From Sulfolobus sp. E5-1-F (GTDB lineage Archaea > Thermoproteota > Thermoprotei_A > Sulfolobales > Sulfolobaceae), in contig NZ_CP045687.1 of assembly GCF_009601705.1 (NCBI RefSeq), forward strand, positions 2,330,001 through 2,394,000: DNA of 64,000 nt, written 5' to 3'. This document shows positions 48,860-58,101 of this stretch, piece by piece; position 1 is the first letter of the stretch; each line of letters begins with the position of its first letter. A program made the translations under genes and the position numbers. Under the pieces are notes generated by a model. The model saw nothing but the letters and a program-made list of their open reading frames with translations. It had not been told where the DNA came from and searched no databases.

Positions 48860-50329
48860 TTATTCTAAAATTATTTCGGCTTGGAGTTGATCTATATTCT
48901 CGTCCAGTTTAAACGCCACTATATCATAATAATTGCTTAAATCTACTATATTCCAGCCAGTGTTTAGTGAAATAGTATCATCTCTAACCTTGGAGAACAA
49001 TGAGTACTCGGCAATTCTCATCTTTGTTGACTTTGCAGTGTATACTCTTAACTTCTTCTCAGTAAATCCTTTTAATGGAATACCACCAAACCAGCCATCT
49101 ATCCCTGCAGTAGGTGAATACGAACCATCGTGAATCCATATCCTTATCGGATTCCACGGTTTCTTAAATAGTTCGCTCACTGGTATTGCGAATATTCCAC
49201 CATCACCTGCCCTATAAGTGTATACTCCCGTGTGGTTAGCGTATGAAGAGCCAACATATAGATGTTCGCCATCATGAGCCATACCGAAGATCGCTCCACT
49301 TTCCGTTATTATCTGAGGTACTACTGGGTCAATCCTAAGGAGCAAGCCGAATGTGGTCTTAGATGACATATCCCTTAAGTCCTCAGCAGGATTTGCCGAT
49401 ATAACCGGAATACCCATTATGTAAACTTTCTGTGCTCTGAAGCCCGGAATGTAAGTAGGTCTTTCCGATTCAGGGTTGCGAACATCTAGAAATGGATATA
49501 ACCTATATATGTCCTTTTGTGGGTCGATGTGTATAAGCGCCCCACCGTAGAATGCAATTAACTTGTTTTGGATCTGCACTATTTGCCCTCCAACTCGCCT
49601 TATCTGTATCTTCTTGTTGTTTTCCAATGGGAAATCAAAGGACTCTACGAACTTATGTTCACCATTAAGCGTATTATATACCATTATTGAAGAAACATCA
49701 GTGTGTATTGGATTAAATATTGTAGCGTATATTTTATCGTCCTTCATTTCCATTTTATATACTGTGCGATTTTTCACTAGAAATTCCGCATCTCTAGTGG
49801 ATACGCCCACTTTCCATAAGCCTAACTCAGCATGTCCATCAGCTCTGCTGAAGTATATTGCATCTTCGTGATCGTCGTAAAGAAGGTCAGTAACTTCGCC
49901 ATACCAATTGTTTGGAGGGATTTTATCGTCCCACTTCCTACTCCATAGAACTTCTACTTTATCGTTATCATAGATCATATGAATGTGACTATACTTCATC
50001 CTCATATCTTGATATTTTAAAATTCTCTCATATTGTGATACCTCTATCATTCCAGGCGGTGCTTTCAGCCATCCGCCTATGAATAATAAGTCCTTAGACC
50101 AAGTTAATGCTGCGTGAGTATCGCCTGCTACTCTAGGTGGTCTTCCTAACTTTTCATATCTATATATTACTTCTCCATTAGAATACACTTTAGCTGCGTG
50201 ACCATCATGAACTATCATGTTTCTAGAAATCGGATGAAAGCCTATGTAAAGAGATCTAAACTGATGGTGACCTAACGCTACTTCATTGTGCTGAACGAAC
50301 TCTTTCAAAACTAGTTTTGGCTTTTCCAA
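48860..50329 (-). CDS. Uncharacterised beta-propeller-like protein (DUF2139-like)
   Basis: A 489-residue soluble protein of repeated beta-strand units (SLYIGFHPISRNMIVHDGHA, LLFIGGWLKAPPG, GEHLYVGSSYANHTGV and GGIFAIPVSELFKKPWNP), consistent with a propeller. I associate it with the archaeal DUF2139 family from memory. No catalytic motif is recognised. It sits between GH116 and GH2 genes, which makes a sugar- or lactone-related role possible. Confidence 0.6.
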   Translation of the reverse strand: MEKPKLVLKEFVQHNEVALGHHQFRSLYIGFHPISRNMIVHDGHAAKVYSNGEVIYRYEKLGRPPRVAGDTHAALTWSKDLLFIGGWLKAPPGMIEVSQYERILKYQDMRMKYSHIHMIYDNDKVEVLWSRKWDDKIPPNNWYGEVTDLLYDDHEDAIYFSRADGHAELGLWKVGVSTRDAEFLVKNRTVYKMEMKDDKIYATIFNPIHTDVSSIMVYNTLNGEHKFVESFDFPLENNKKIQIRRVGGQIVQIQNKLIAFYGGALIHIDPQKDIYRLYPFLDVRNPESERPTYIPGFRAQKVYIMGIPVISANPAEDLRDMSSKTTFGLLLRIDPVVPQIITESGAIFGMAHDGEHLYVGSSYANHTGVYTYRAGDGGIFAIPVSELFKKPWNPIRIWIHDGSYSPTAGIDGWFGGIPLKGFTEKKLRVYTAKSTKMRIAEYSLFSKVRDDTISLNTGWNIVDLSNYYDIVAFKLDENIDQLQAEIILE

Positions 50330-50583
50330 CGTTTACCCCGAGTAGTAATATAAATCTAGCCTATTTAATTCTTTAGCGTTACTATTTACGAGTTTTGGAA
50401 CAAACTAGTGCTTTACGGAATTGTTGAATTTTCAAAAGAGTTGGGATGTACTACAAACATAAATTGTGTATCCGATCACTAACTGAATGAAGATAATATA
50501 GAGTAGTAGAAAAATATTCTAGAAACAAATTGGGCGTTAAACCCAATAAAGCTTAAATTACGTTATTCTTATCTCTTGATTAC

Positions 50584-52293
50584 ATGAAGTCATTTTATAG
50601 ACCTAAAATAGATCTTCAAGGCTTTTGGAAATTCATGTTAGACGTTCAAAACGTTGGGGAAAAGAATGAATGGCATAAGGGTTTTAACTCAGAAGATATT
50701 ATTTATGTACCAGCATCGTGGAATGAACAAAATCCAAAATGGGATCAGTTTTCTGGGATAGCGTGGTATCAAAAGGACGTATTTATTAGTGATAACTATG
50801 GGGATAAGAAAGCTTGGATAATATTTGATGGAGCGGGATACATTACAAAGGTTTGGATAAACGGAGAGTATATAGGGACTCATGAGGGATCATTTACTCA
50901 GTTTAAATTTCCTATTAAACCTAAATTTAATGAATTTAATAAAATTGTAGTTAAGATAGATAATACACCTTCGCCTTATAATTTTCCTCCCGCTAAGAAT
51001 CTAAACAGTGCGGCGTTCGACTTCTTTAATTACGGGGGTATCCATAGACCAGTTTACATAGAGTTCACAGACGAATGTCACATAGAAGATATTACGATAC
51101 ATACTAAATCTAACGGACAGTTAAGAGCAGAGGTTTTAACAGAATGTAGCGAGAAGTTTAACCTAAGGTTCAAGTTAGTTGATAAAGAGGGAAGGGTTTT
51201 ATTAGATGAGGAGAGTAATAAAAAAGTGTATGAAAAAGATGTAGGTAATGTAATACCGTGGTCTCCAGAAAATCCCAATTTATATACTCTCATAGTTGAG
51301 CTTTATGTTAACAATAATCTAAAGGACTCAGTTTATGAACGTATAGGATTTAGAGACGTAGAGGTAAAGAATGGAAAAATATACTTGAACGGTAGGCCCG
51401 TATTCTTAAAGGGCTTTGGAAGACATGAGGATTTTCCAGTGCTAGGTAAATTTATGCATGGGGCAGTTTTAGTAAGGGATTTTTACCTTATGAGAAAGAT
51501 TGGAGCTAACTCGTTTAGAACTTCCCACTATCCCTATTCAAATGAGCATTTGGATATAGCCGATGAAATGGGATTCCTAGTTATATTAGAACCACCATTA
51601 TGCTACTCTAATATCACTAGGATAATGAGTCGTGATGAGATTGCTAAGATGTTCAGTGATGAAAAATACTTCGAGAAAGTAAAGGATACGATAAGTGATA
51701 TGATAAGGCAACATAAGAATAGGCCCTCGGTAATAATGTATAGTGTGATGAATGAACCCCCAAGTGATATGCGTGAAGTTGCAGAGTTCATAAGGAAAGA
51801 AGTAGAATTCTTCAAGAGTTTGGATTCTTCTAGACCAGTAACTTTTGCTTCGCATAGATCAGTACAAGACTTAGCGTTAGAATATGTTGACGTGATATCC
51901 TTAAACTATTATCACGGATGGTATACTGAGTGGGGGGATATTGATACTGGTGTGAATGTTGTTGTAAGTGAGATAGAAGAAATTCATAAGAAGTTTCCAG
52001 AGAAGCCAATATTAATAACTGAATTTGGTGCCGATGCAATATATGGTCTTCACAGCGATCCTCCTCAAATGTGGTCTGAGGAATATCAAGCTGAAATGAT
52101 TAGAAGATATATAGAAGCATTAAAGGAGAAAGACTACGTAATAGGCTTTCACATATGGAACTTTGCTGACTTCAGAACACCACAGAATCCAGGAAGAACT
52201 ATACTTAATAGGAAAGGAATATTTACCAGAGATAGGCAGCCTAAATTAGCAGCTAAAGTAGTTGAGGAACTATTCAAAAGCAAACTACCTTAA
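50584..52293 (+). CDS. Beta-glucuronidase/beta-galactosidase, GH2
   Basis: A 569-residue GH2 enzyme with the usual N-terminal sugar-binding domain (SGIAWYQKDVFI, then FDGAGYITKVWING), immunoglobulin-like domain and TIM barrel. The acid/base is Glu391 in MNEPPSD and the nucleophile Glu480 in TEFGAD. The short length and the FNYGGIHRPVYIEF segment favour beta-glucuronidase over large beta-galactosidases; S. solfataricus has a characterised glucuronidase of this kind. It would remove glucuronic acid from xylo-oligosaccharides. Confidence 0.9.
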   Translation: MKSFYRPKIDLQGFWKFMLDVQNVGEKNEWHKGFNSEDIIYVPASWNEQNPKWDQFSGIAWYQKDVFISDNYGDKKAWIIFDGAGYITKVWINGEYIGTHEGSFTQFKFPIKPKFNEFNKIVVKIDNTPSPYNFPPAKNLNSAAFDFFNYGGIHRPVYIEFTDECHIEDITIHTKSNGQLRAEVLTECSEKFNLRFKLVDKEGRVLLDEESNKKVYEKDVGNVIPWSPENPNLYTLIVELYVNNNLKDSVYERIGFRDVEVKNGKIYLNGRPVFLKGFGRHEDFPVLGKFMHGAVLVRDFYLMRKIGANSFRTSHYPYSNEHLDIADEMGFLVILEPPLCYSNITRIMSRDEIAKMFSDEKYFEKVKDTISDMIRQHKNRPSVIMYSVMNEPPSDMREVAEFIRKEVEFFKSLDSSRPVTFASHRSVQDLALEYVDVISLNYYHGWYTEWGDIDTGVNVVVSEIEEIHKKFPEKPILITEFGADAIYGLHSDPPQMWSEEYQAEMIRRYIEALKEKDYVIGFHIWNFADFRTPQNPGRTILNRKGIFTRDRQPKLAAKVVEELFKSKLP

Positions 52294-52873
52294 ATAAGTA
52301 GTAACTCAAATATTTTACTTTTAAATCTATGTCATATTTTTATTTTAATTAGTTTAGAATCTCTTCTAATAAGAGACAATACAATCGCTTTTTCTCATTT
52401 TGTCTTCTAAGATATGGGCTCTGGTGAGCAAATTTGGTTTGCAACCCCTTATCATAATATCTACCTATTATGATTCCTTTTTAAGAATATCTGTGCATTT
52501 ACGTTTCCTCCCTATAAAGGGGAGACCTTGAATTACTGTATATTTCAAATTTCATTTTAACTGCTGTAGGTTCATTTCTACTACTTATATATGTCTTAAA
52601 CCTTATTTCTCTCTACTTCGAAAAATTTATTAACAATGATATTTTCAATTTTATCTTCATACTCAACTATACTTGCCTCAAAATTCGTTTACAATTTTTC
52701 ATTATTCTTATATAACGGTGTTTTAACTATTATCCTTTTTAGGTGTTCTAGAGTAACACATTTCTCTACAAGAGGACATATACCCTCATCTTAACTTCTT
52801 AATTTAAGTTTTAACTGTGTGCGAAATTTGACACGGGATATATATTTTTATTCTTTAAGACCAGTTGAGTATT
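52294..52873. other. Gene-free stretch between GH2 and dehydratase genes
   Basis: About 580 bp of AT-rich DNA. I see no coding remnant I can name. A TATA-like GATATATATTTTT at ~52838-52850 precedes the next start by ~27 bp. Confidence 0.45.
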
Positions 52874-53983
52874 ATGAAAGCAACAACTATAGAGGTAGGA
52901 CTATATAAAATCCCTTCAAGGCATGCACAAGAGAATGCGATCGCGAGGTTCACCGCTTACGAATGGATAATAGTTAGAATTAAATTCTCCAATAATATAG
53001 AGGGAATCGGCTGGACTTATACTCAAGGTAAGGGAGGAAGTGCAATTTTCCATCTCTTAGTAGACTATTGGGCTAAAGAATTACTATCTGAAGATGACTT
53101 AGACCCTTTAACACTTAATAAAAAGGTTTGGTCACTTTCGTATTCTTATGGGTTGGAGGGGTTAAGCAGATTAGCTTACGCTACTATAGATATTGCACTA
53201 TGGGATGCATTAGCTAAACAAAGCGACTTACCGCTATATGAGATGTTAGGTGGGTCTAAATCCCCTAAAGTCAAAGCTTATAGGAGCGGGATAGATTTGA
53301 ATTTCTCCTTGCAAGATTTAGTTAATGACATAAGGAAGTATAAGGACTTGGGATTTAAGGCATTTAAAATAAAAATAGGAAAGCCAAACTTTGAAGAAGA
53401 TATTGAGCGAGTTAAAGCAGTGAAGGAGGTTATAGGAAATTATCCATTAATGGTTGATGTAAATAGAGGTTGGAATTTTCAAGATACTGTAAAAAGAGGC
53501 AAGATTTTGTATGATTTAGGAGTTTACTGGTTAGAAGAGCCTATAGAAGCAGATCTACTAGACCAATACAAACTATTAAGAGAGAAGTTAGAAATTCCGA
53601 TTGCTGCAGGAGAAAGTCTTTACAACAAATTTGAACAAACCATGCTGATATTAGAGAAATGTGTAGATATTGTACAATTAGACGTGTTAAGAAGCGGAGG
53701 TATAACAGAGTGGATGAAATACGCTCAATTAGCAGATTCTTTAGGATTACCAATGGCTCCCCACTTTGGCGAAGAAATATCTGTACAAGTATTATCAGCC
53801 ATAAAAAACGGATTATTTCTAGAACATCTACCCGGTAGTAATTTACATGATAGCGGTGTGTTAAAGTCATCACTTACCTTCGAAGAGGGTTATGCTATAC
53901 CACCAAATAAGCCCGGACATGGTATAGAATTTAATTGGGAAAAACTTTCTAACTATCAAATAATGTATGCGAAAGTTACTTAG
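52874..53983 (+). CDS. Enolase-superfamily sugar-acid dehydratase (MR/MLE type)
   Basis: A 369-residue member of the mandelate racemase/muconate lactonising group. The start is ATG 52874, giving MKATTIEVGLYKIPSRHA, close to a TATA box for a leaderless mRNA. Catalytic residues are Lys165 and Lys167 (FKIKIG), metal ligands Asp195 (MVDVN), Glu221 (LEEP) and Glu247 (AGES), and the general base His297 (APHFGEE). This set fits acid-sugar dehydratases that turn an aldonate into a 2-keto-3-deoxy acid. The adjacent aldolase gene supports this. Confidence 0.87.
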   Translation: MKATTIEVGLYKIPSRHAQENAIARFTAYEWIIVRIKFSNNIEGIGWTYTQGKGGSAIFHLLVDYWAKELLSEDDLDPLTLNKKVWSLSYSYGLEGLSRLAYATIDIALWDALAKQSDLPLYEMLGGSKSPKVKAYRSGIDLNFSLQDLVNDIRKYKDLGFKAFKIKIGKPNFEEDIERVKAVKEVIGNYPLMVDVNRGWNFQDTVKRGKILYDLGVYWLEEPIEADLLDQYKLLREKLEIPIAAGESLYNKFEQTMLILEKCVDIVQLDVLRSGGITEWMKYAQLADSLGLPMAPHFGEEISVQVLSAIKNGLFLEHLPGSNLHDSGVLKSSLTFEEGYAIPPNKPGHGIEFNWEKLSNYQIMYAKVT

Positions 53984-53987
53984 CTTT

Positions 53988-54890
53988 TTATGGTATTTTT
54001 TCAAGATTTATTATCTGGTTTATTTTCTCTATCATTTTTCTCTTAACATCTTCACTTACTACATCATCTAAAGCTGGTAATGGGGGTCTTACAGCATAGC
54101 TTGAGATTAAACCCCGTAGCCATGCTCCTAGTTTAGCTAAATGTGACATTGTTAAGGGGAATTTTATAAATGACCTATACTCTAAGAGTAGATCATATAG
54201 CCTTATGGCAGTATCAACATTTCTCACTTTTACGTAACTCTCATAAATCCTAAGGGGTAAAGAGGAAAATGAACCCATTGAGGTTGTAAATCCTTTTGCT
54301 CCTAAAACGAGACCTAATAAAGCCCTCTCTTCCAAACCATCTATTACCTCTATCTTCTCCCCTACTAGCCTCACTACCTCCTTAAATTCTACTACGTTAT
54401 ACCTAGCCTCCTTCAGCAACTTAAAACTAGGTATTATATCGCTTAGCCTCTTTATTAGTTGTGGGGAAAGATCTACTCCAGTTGATGATGGATTGTTGTA
54501 TATTACAATTGTTGAGTCACATGATTCAGAGACTTTAACGAAGTAATCCAACATCCCCTTTTCATTACCCTTTAAATAGTAAGGGGGTAAGATCATTATT
54601 TTATCGACACCTATCTCCTTATATCTCTTACATAGCTCACTTGTTTCTAAAAATGAAGTAGATGATGCACCAGCTATAATTTCACCCTTATTTAATGATT
54701 TTCTCACAACATCAACTACTCTAACTTTCTCCTCAAAGGTAAGAGAGGAGAATTCACCAGCAGTACCTAGAGGAACAATATTTTTATACCCAGAACTCTC
54801 AGCGAACTCCACAATCCTCTTCAATCCTTCTAAGTCTAACTCCAATGTCTTAGTGAAAGGTGTTACATTAGTTAAGAAAACTCCGTCCAT
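53988..54890 (-). CDS. DHDPS-family 2-keto-3-deoxy-acid aldolase-like protein
   Basis: A 300-residue Schiff-base aldolase. Lys160 (FKLLKEA) is the Schiff-base lysine, Tyr131 (IYNNPSSTG) the proton relay, and the carboxylate-binding loop reads GTAGEF. It is a distant paralogue of 7930-8838. It probably splits or dehydrates the product of the facing dehydratase, from whose stop it is separated by 4 bp. True lysine-biosynthesis function is unlikely in this setting. Confidence 0.87.
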   Translation of the reverse strand: MDGVFLTNVTPFTKTLELDLEGLKRIVEFAESSGYKNIVPLGTAGEFSSLTFEEKVRVVDVVRKSLNKGEIIAGASSTSFLETSELCKRYKEIGVDKIMILPPYYLKGNEKGMLDYFVKVSESCDSTIVIYNNPSSTGVDLSPQLIKRLSDIIPSFKLLKEARYNVVEFKEVVRLVGEKIEVIDGLEERALLGLVLGAKGFTTSMGSFSSLPLRIYESYVKVRNVDTAIRLYDLLLEYRSFIKFPLTMSHLAKLGAWLRGLISSYAVRPPLPALDDVVSEDVKRKMIEKINQIINLEKIP

Positions 54891-54940
54891 ACTATCTCTA
54901 TTCGTTCAAAATTTATAAAATATGTTGCTAACTTATTCCT

Positions 54941-55726
54941 ATGAAAGTTGTATTTTCTAGTCTTGCGTATCCAGAGTTAAGCTTAGAAGACGTTGTAGAG
55001 AGAGTAAGTAAGTTTGGGTTTGACGGATTGGAATTAAGGGTTGCAGATGATGGTAAACATTTGAAGCCAGAATTCCCAATAAATAAGGAAGAGTTAGCAA
55101 TCCTTTCATCGATAAGAATATCTGATTTAGCAGGTTATGCTAGGTTTTCATCTCCAGACGAAACTGAAAGAAAAAAGAACGAAAAAGTATTGGAGACATT
55201 GATAAAAATGGCTAACACTCTAAATGCTCTGGGAGTGAGAGTTTATGGTGGGGAATTTAGTGATGAAGGAGTGATTCACAGAATAGTTCAATCGCTAAAG
55301 AGGATGAATAGAGTTGCCCAAGACTATTCAGTTAAAATTCTCATAGAAACTCATGATAGTTTAGCGAAAAAAGATAACATAGTTAAACTGTTAGGCGAGC
55401 TTGATGAGGAGGACATAGGATTTGTCTATGACCCAGCTAACGTTATTTTTGCGGGTGATTCTCATGATGATGTTTTCCCTTTAGTAGTTAAAAGAATATA
55501 TCAAGTTCACGTTAAGGATTTCATAATAAAGGATAAAAAGAGAGTATTTGTCGAACCAGGAAAAGGTATAGTTCCCTTAGAGAAAATAATTAATGACTTA
55601 AAGAGAATTGGTTATAAATATTACATTTCAGTTGAGTGGGAAAAGATTTGGCATCCGGAATTAGAAAATGCTGATAATATACTACCTAAATATCTCTCAT
55701 ATCTAAGGAATCTACTGTATAACTAG
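54941..55726 (+). CDS. Sugar phosphate isomerase/epimerase-like TIM barrel
   Basis: A 261-residue xylose-isomerase-like barrel. Metal-site segments are KILIETHD (Glu), GFVYDPANVIFAG (Asp), QVHVKDF (His) and YISVEWEK (Glu). The N-terminal LEDVVERVSKFGFDGLELRV is family-typical. It is read divergently from the aldolase, with ~50 bp between starts. Substrate unknown; a keto-sugar or inosose is likely. Confidence 0.82.
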   Translation: MKVVFSSLAYPELSLEDVVERVSKFGFDGLELRVADDGKHLKPEFPINKEELAILSSIRISDLAGYARFSSPDETERKKNEKVLETLIKMANTLNALGVRVYGGEFSDEGVIHRIVQSLKRMNRVAQDYSVKILIETHDSLAKKDNIVKLLGELDEEDIGFVYDPANVIFAGDSHDDVFPLVVKRIYQVHVKDFIIKDKKRVFVEPGKGIVPLEKIINDLKRIGYKYYISVEWEKIWHPELENADNILPKYLSYLRNLLYN

Positions 55727-55749
55727 CTTAAATTAATGTAAGATATAAT

Positions 55750-55774
55750 AACATGTAAACCTAAACTCTTAAAT
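55750..55774 (+). promoter_or_regulatory. xarS-type promoter with ara box
   Basis: AACATGTAAAC (55750-55760) lies 6 bp before TCTTAAAT (55767-55774), 22 bp before the GTG at 55797. The GH3 mRNA is thus nearly leaderless. Confidence 0.7.
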
Positions 55775-55796
55775 GCAATAGAGTTATTTTATTATC

Positions 55797-58067
55797 GTGG
55801 CTGACACAAGGAGTCTTCTAAAGCAGATGAGTCTAGAAGAAAAAATAGCTCAGCTCCAAGCTATACCAGTTGATGCTCTCCTAGAGGGAAAGGAATTCTC
55901 TGAGGAAAAAGCAAGAAAATATCTAAAGCTAGGGATAGGACAGATTACTAGAGTAGCTGGAAGTAGATTAGGACTAAAGCCAAAAGAAATAGCTAAAATT
56001 ATTAACAAAATTCAAAAATTCTTGGTAGAAAATACAAGGTTAAAAATTCCGGCAATAATCCATGAGGAATGCTTATCTGGTCTTATGGGATACTCTGCTA
56101 CGGCCTTCCCTCAAGCTATTGGTCTAGCTAGTACGTGGAATACAGAATTAGTTAATAGTGTAGCATCAGTTATAAGATCTCAAGCAAGACTACTTGGGGT
56201 TAATCATTGTCTTTCTCCAGTACTAGATGTTTGCAGAGACCCGAGATGGGGGAGATGCGAAGAGACTTACGGGGAAGACCAATATCTAGTAGCTTCAATG
56301 GGATTAGCTTACATTACTGGATTGCAAGGCGAAAATCAATTGGTAGCAACTGCAAAACATTTCGCTGCTCACGGTTTTCCAGAGGGTGGAAGAAATATTG
56401 CACAAGTACATGTGGGAAATAGAGAACTGAGAGAAACGTTCCTCTTCCCGTTTGAAGTTGCCGTAAAGACGGGAAAAGTAATGTCAATTATGCCTGCGTA
56501 TCATGAAATTGATGGAATTCCATGTCATGCTAATCCTCAATTATTGACAAATATTTTAAGACAAGAGTGGGGATTTGATGGAATAGTAGTTTCTGACTAC
56601 GATGGTATTAGACAATTAGAAACAATACATAAGATTGCGTCAAATAAAATGGAAGCCGCTATTTTAGCTCTTGAATCTGGAGTGGACATAGAGTTTCCTA
56701 CAATAGATTGTTATGGTGAACCGTTAATTAATGCTGTAAAGGAGGGTTTAGTCCCAGAGTCTCTAATAGATAGGGCTACGGAGAGAGTTTTGCGAATTAA
56801 AGAAAGACTCGGCCTTTTAGGCAATCCATTTGTTGATGAGAGTTCAGTTCCGGAAATGTTGGACGATCATAAATCTAGAGAATTAGCCCTAAAGGCAGCT
56901 AGAGAGTCAATAGTTCTTCTTAAAAACGAGAATAATATATTACCTTTAAGTAAGAATATTAATAAAATTGCAGTAATAGGACCAAATGCCAATGATCCGA
57001 GAAACATGTTAGGAGATTATACCTATACTGGACATTTAAATATAGATAGTGGGATAGAGATAGTAACCGTTCTCAAGGGGATAGTTAAAAAGGTTGGAGA
57101 AGGAAGAGTACTCTACGCGAAAGGGTGCGATATTGCAGGTGAGTCGAAAGAGGGATTTGAAGAGGCGATAAAGATAGCAAAGGAGGCTGACGTAATAATA
57201 GCTGTAATGGGTGAGAAATCGGGACTTCCAATATCGTGGACAGACGTTCCTTCTGAAGAGGAGTTTAATAAATATCAAGCAGTTACTGGAGAAGGTAACG
57301 ATAGGACTAGTCTAAGATTACCGGGAGTTCAAGAGGAGTTAATCAAGGAATTATACAAAACCGGAAAACCGATAGTATTAGTTTTAATTAATGGTAGGCC
57401 TATAGTTCTTTCACCGATAATTAATTACGTAAAAGCCGTAATTGAGGCATGGTTCCCAGGAGAAGAAGGGGGAAATGCCATAGCTGACGTATTATTTGGA
57501 GAGTATAATCCTAGTGGACGATTACCAATCACATTCCCAATGGATACTGGACAAATACCATTATATTATAGTAGGAAACCATCTTCATTTAGGCCTTATG
57601 TTAAGCTTCGTTCATCTCCGTTGTTTCCATTTGGATATGGTTTAAGTTATACTCAATTTGAATACTCTGACCTAGAAGTAACGCCAAAAGAAGTTGGACC
57701 TTCTGGTTATATTACCATTTCATTAAACGTTAAAAATGTGGGAAAAATGGAAGGAGATGAGGTTGTTCAATTATATATTTCAAAAACCTTTTCCAGTGTT
57801 GCTAGACCAATTAAGGAATTAAAAGGATTTGCTAAAGTTCATCTTAAACCTGGTGAAAAGGGAAGAGTGAAATTCACACTGCCCATGGAAGCATTAGCGT
57901 TTTACGATAACTTTATGCGACTAGTAGTAGAGAAAGGTGAGTATCAGATACTAATAGGGAACTCTTCTGAAAACATAATTCTTAAGGATATGTTCAGAGT
58001 AAAGGAGACCAAACCTATTATAGAGAGAAGAATATTTCTATCAAATGTACAAATAGAGAAAATTTAA
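55797..58067 (+). CDS. xarS: Beta-xylosidase/alpha-L-arabinosidase, GH3 (XarS type)
   Basis: A 756-residue GH3 enzyme with the (beta/alpha)8 domain (SPVLDVCRDPRWGRCEETYG, TAKHFAAHG), the catalytic nucleophile Asp267 in VVSDYDG, the second alpha/beta sandwich domain (IAVIGPNAND) and a C-terminal fibronectin-III-like domain. Length and content match the characterised S. solfataricus XarS, which releases xylose and arabinose from xylo-oligosaccharides. No signal peptide. Start GTG. It is convergent with the next binding-protein gene. Confidence 0.93.
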   Translation: MADTRSLLKQMSLEEKIAQLQAIPVDALLEGKEFSEEKARKYLKLGIGQITRVAGSRLGLKPKEIAKIINKIQKFLVENTRLKIPAIIHEECLSGLMGYSATAFPQAIGLASTWNTELVNSVASVIRSQARLLGVNHCLSPVLDVCRDPRWGRCEETYGEDQYLVASMGLAYITGLQGENQLVATAKHFAAHGFPEGGRNIAQVHVGNRELRETFLFPFEVAVKTGKVMSIMPAYHEIDGIPCHANPQLLTNILRQEWGFDGIVVSDYDGIRQLETIHKIASNKMEAAILALESGVDIEFPTIDCYGEPLINAVKEGLVPESLIDRATERVLRIKERLGLLGNPFVDESSVPEMLDDHKSRELALKAARESIVLLKNENNILPLSKNINKIAVIGPNANDPRNMLGDYTYTGHLNIDSGIEIVTVLKGIVKKVGEGRVLYAKGCDIAGESKEGFEEAIKIAKEADVIIAVMGEKSGLPISWTDVPSEEEFNKYQAVTGEGNDRTSLRLPGVQEELIKELYKTGKPIVLVLINGRPIVLSPIINYVKAVIEAWFPGEEGGNAIADVLFGEYNPSGRLPITFPMDTGQIPLYYSRKPSSFRPYVKLRSSPLFPFGYGLSYTQFEYSDLEVTPKEVGPSGYITISLNVKNVGKMEGDEVVQLYISKTFSSVARPIKELKGFAKVHLKPGEKGRVKFTLPMEALAFYDNFMRLVVEKGEYQILIGNSSENIILKDMFRVKETKPIIERRIFLSNVQIEKI

Positions 58068-58101
58068 GAAATGCAGGAAAAAGAAAATTATTTTTCTTAT
58101 T

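Noticed and set aside
53988-54890. True dihydrodipicolinate synthase (lysine pathway)
   Set aside because: Sulfolobus makes lysine by the aminoadipate route, and the gene lies among sugar-acid enzymes.
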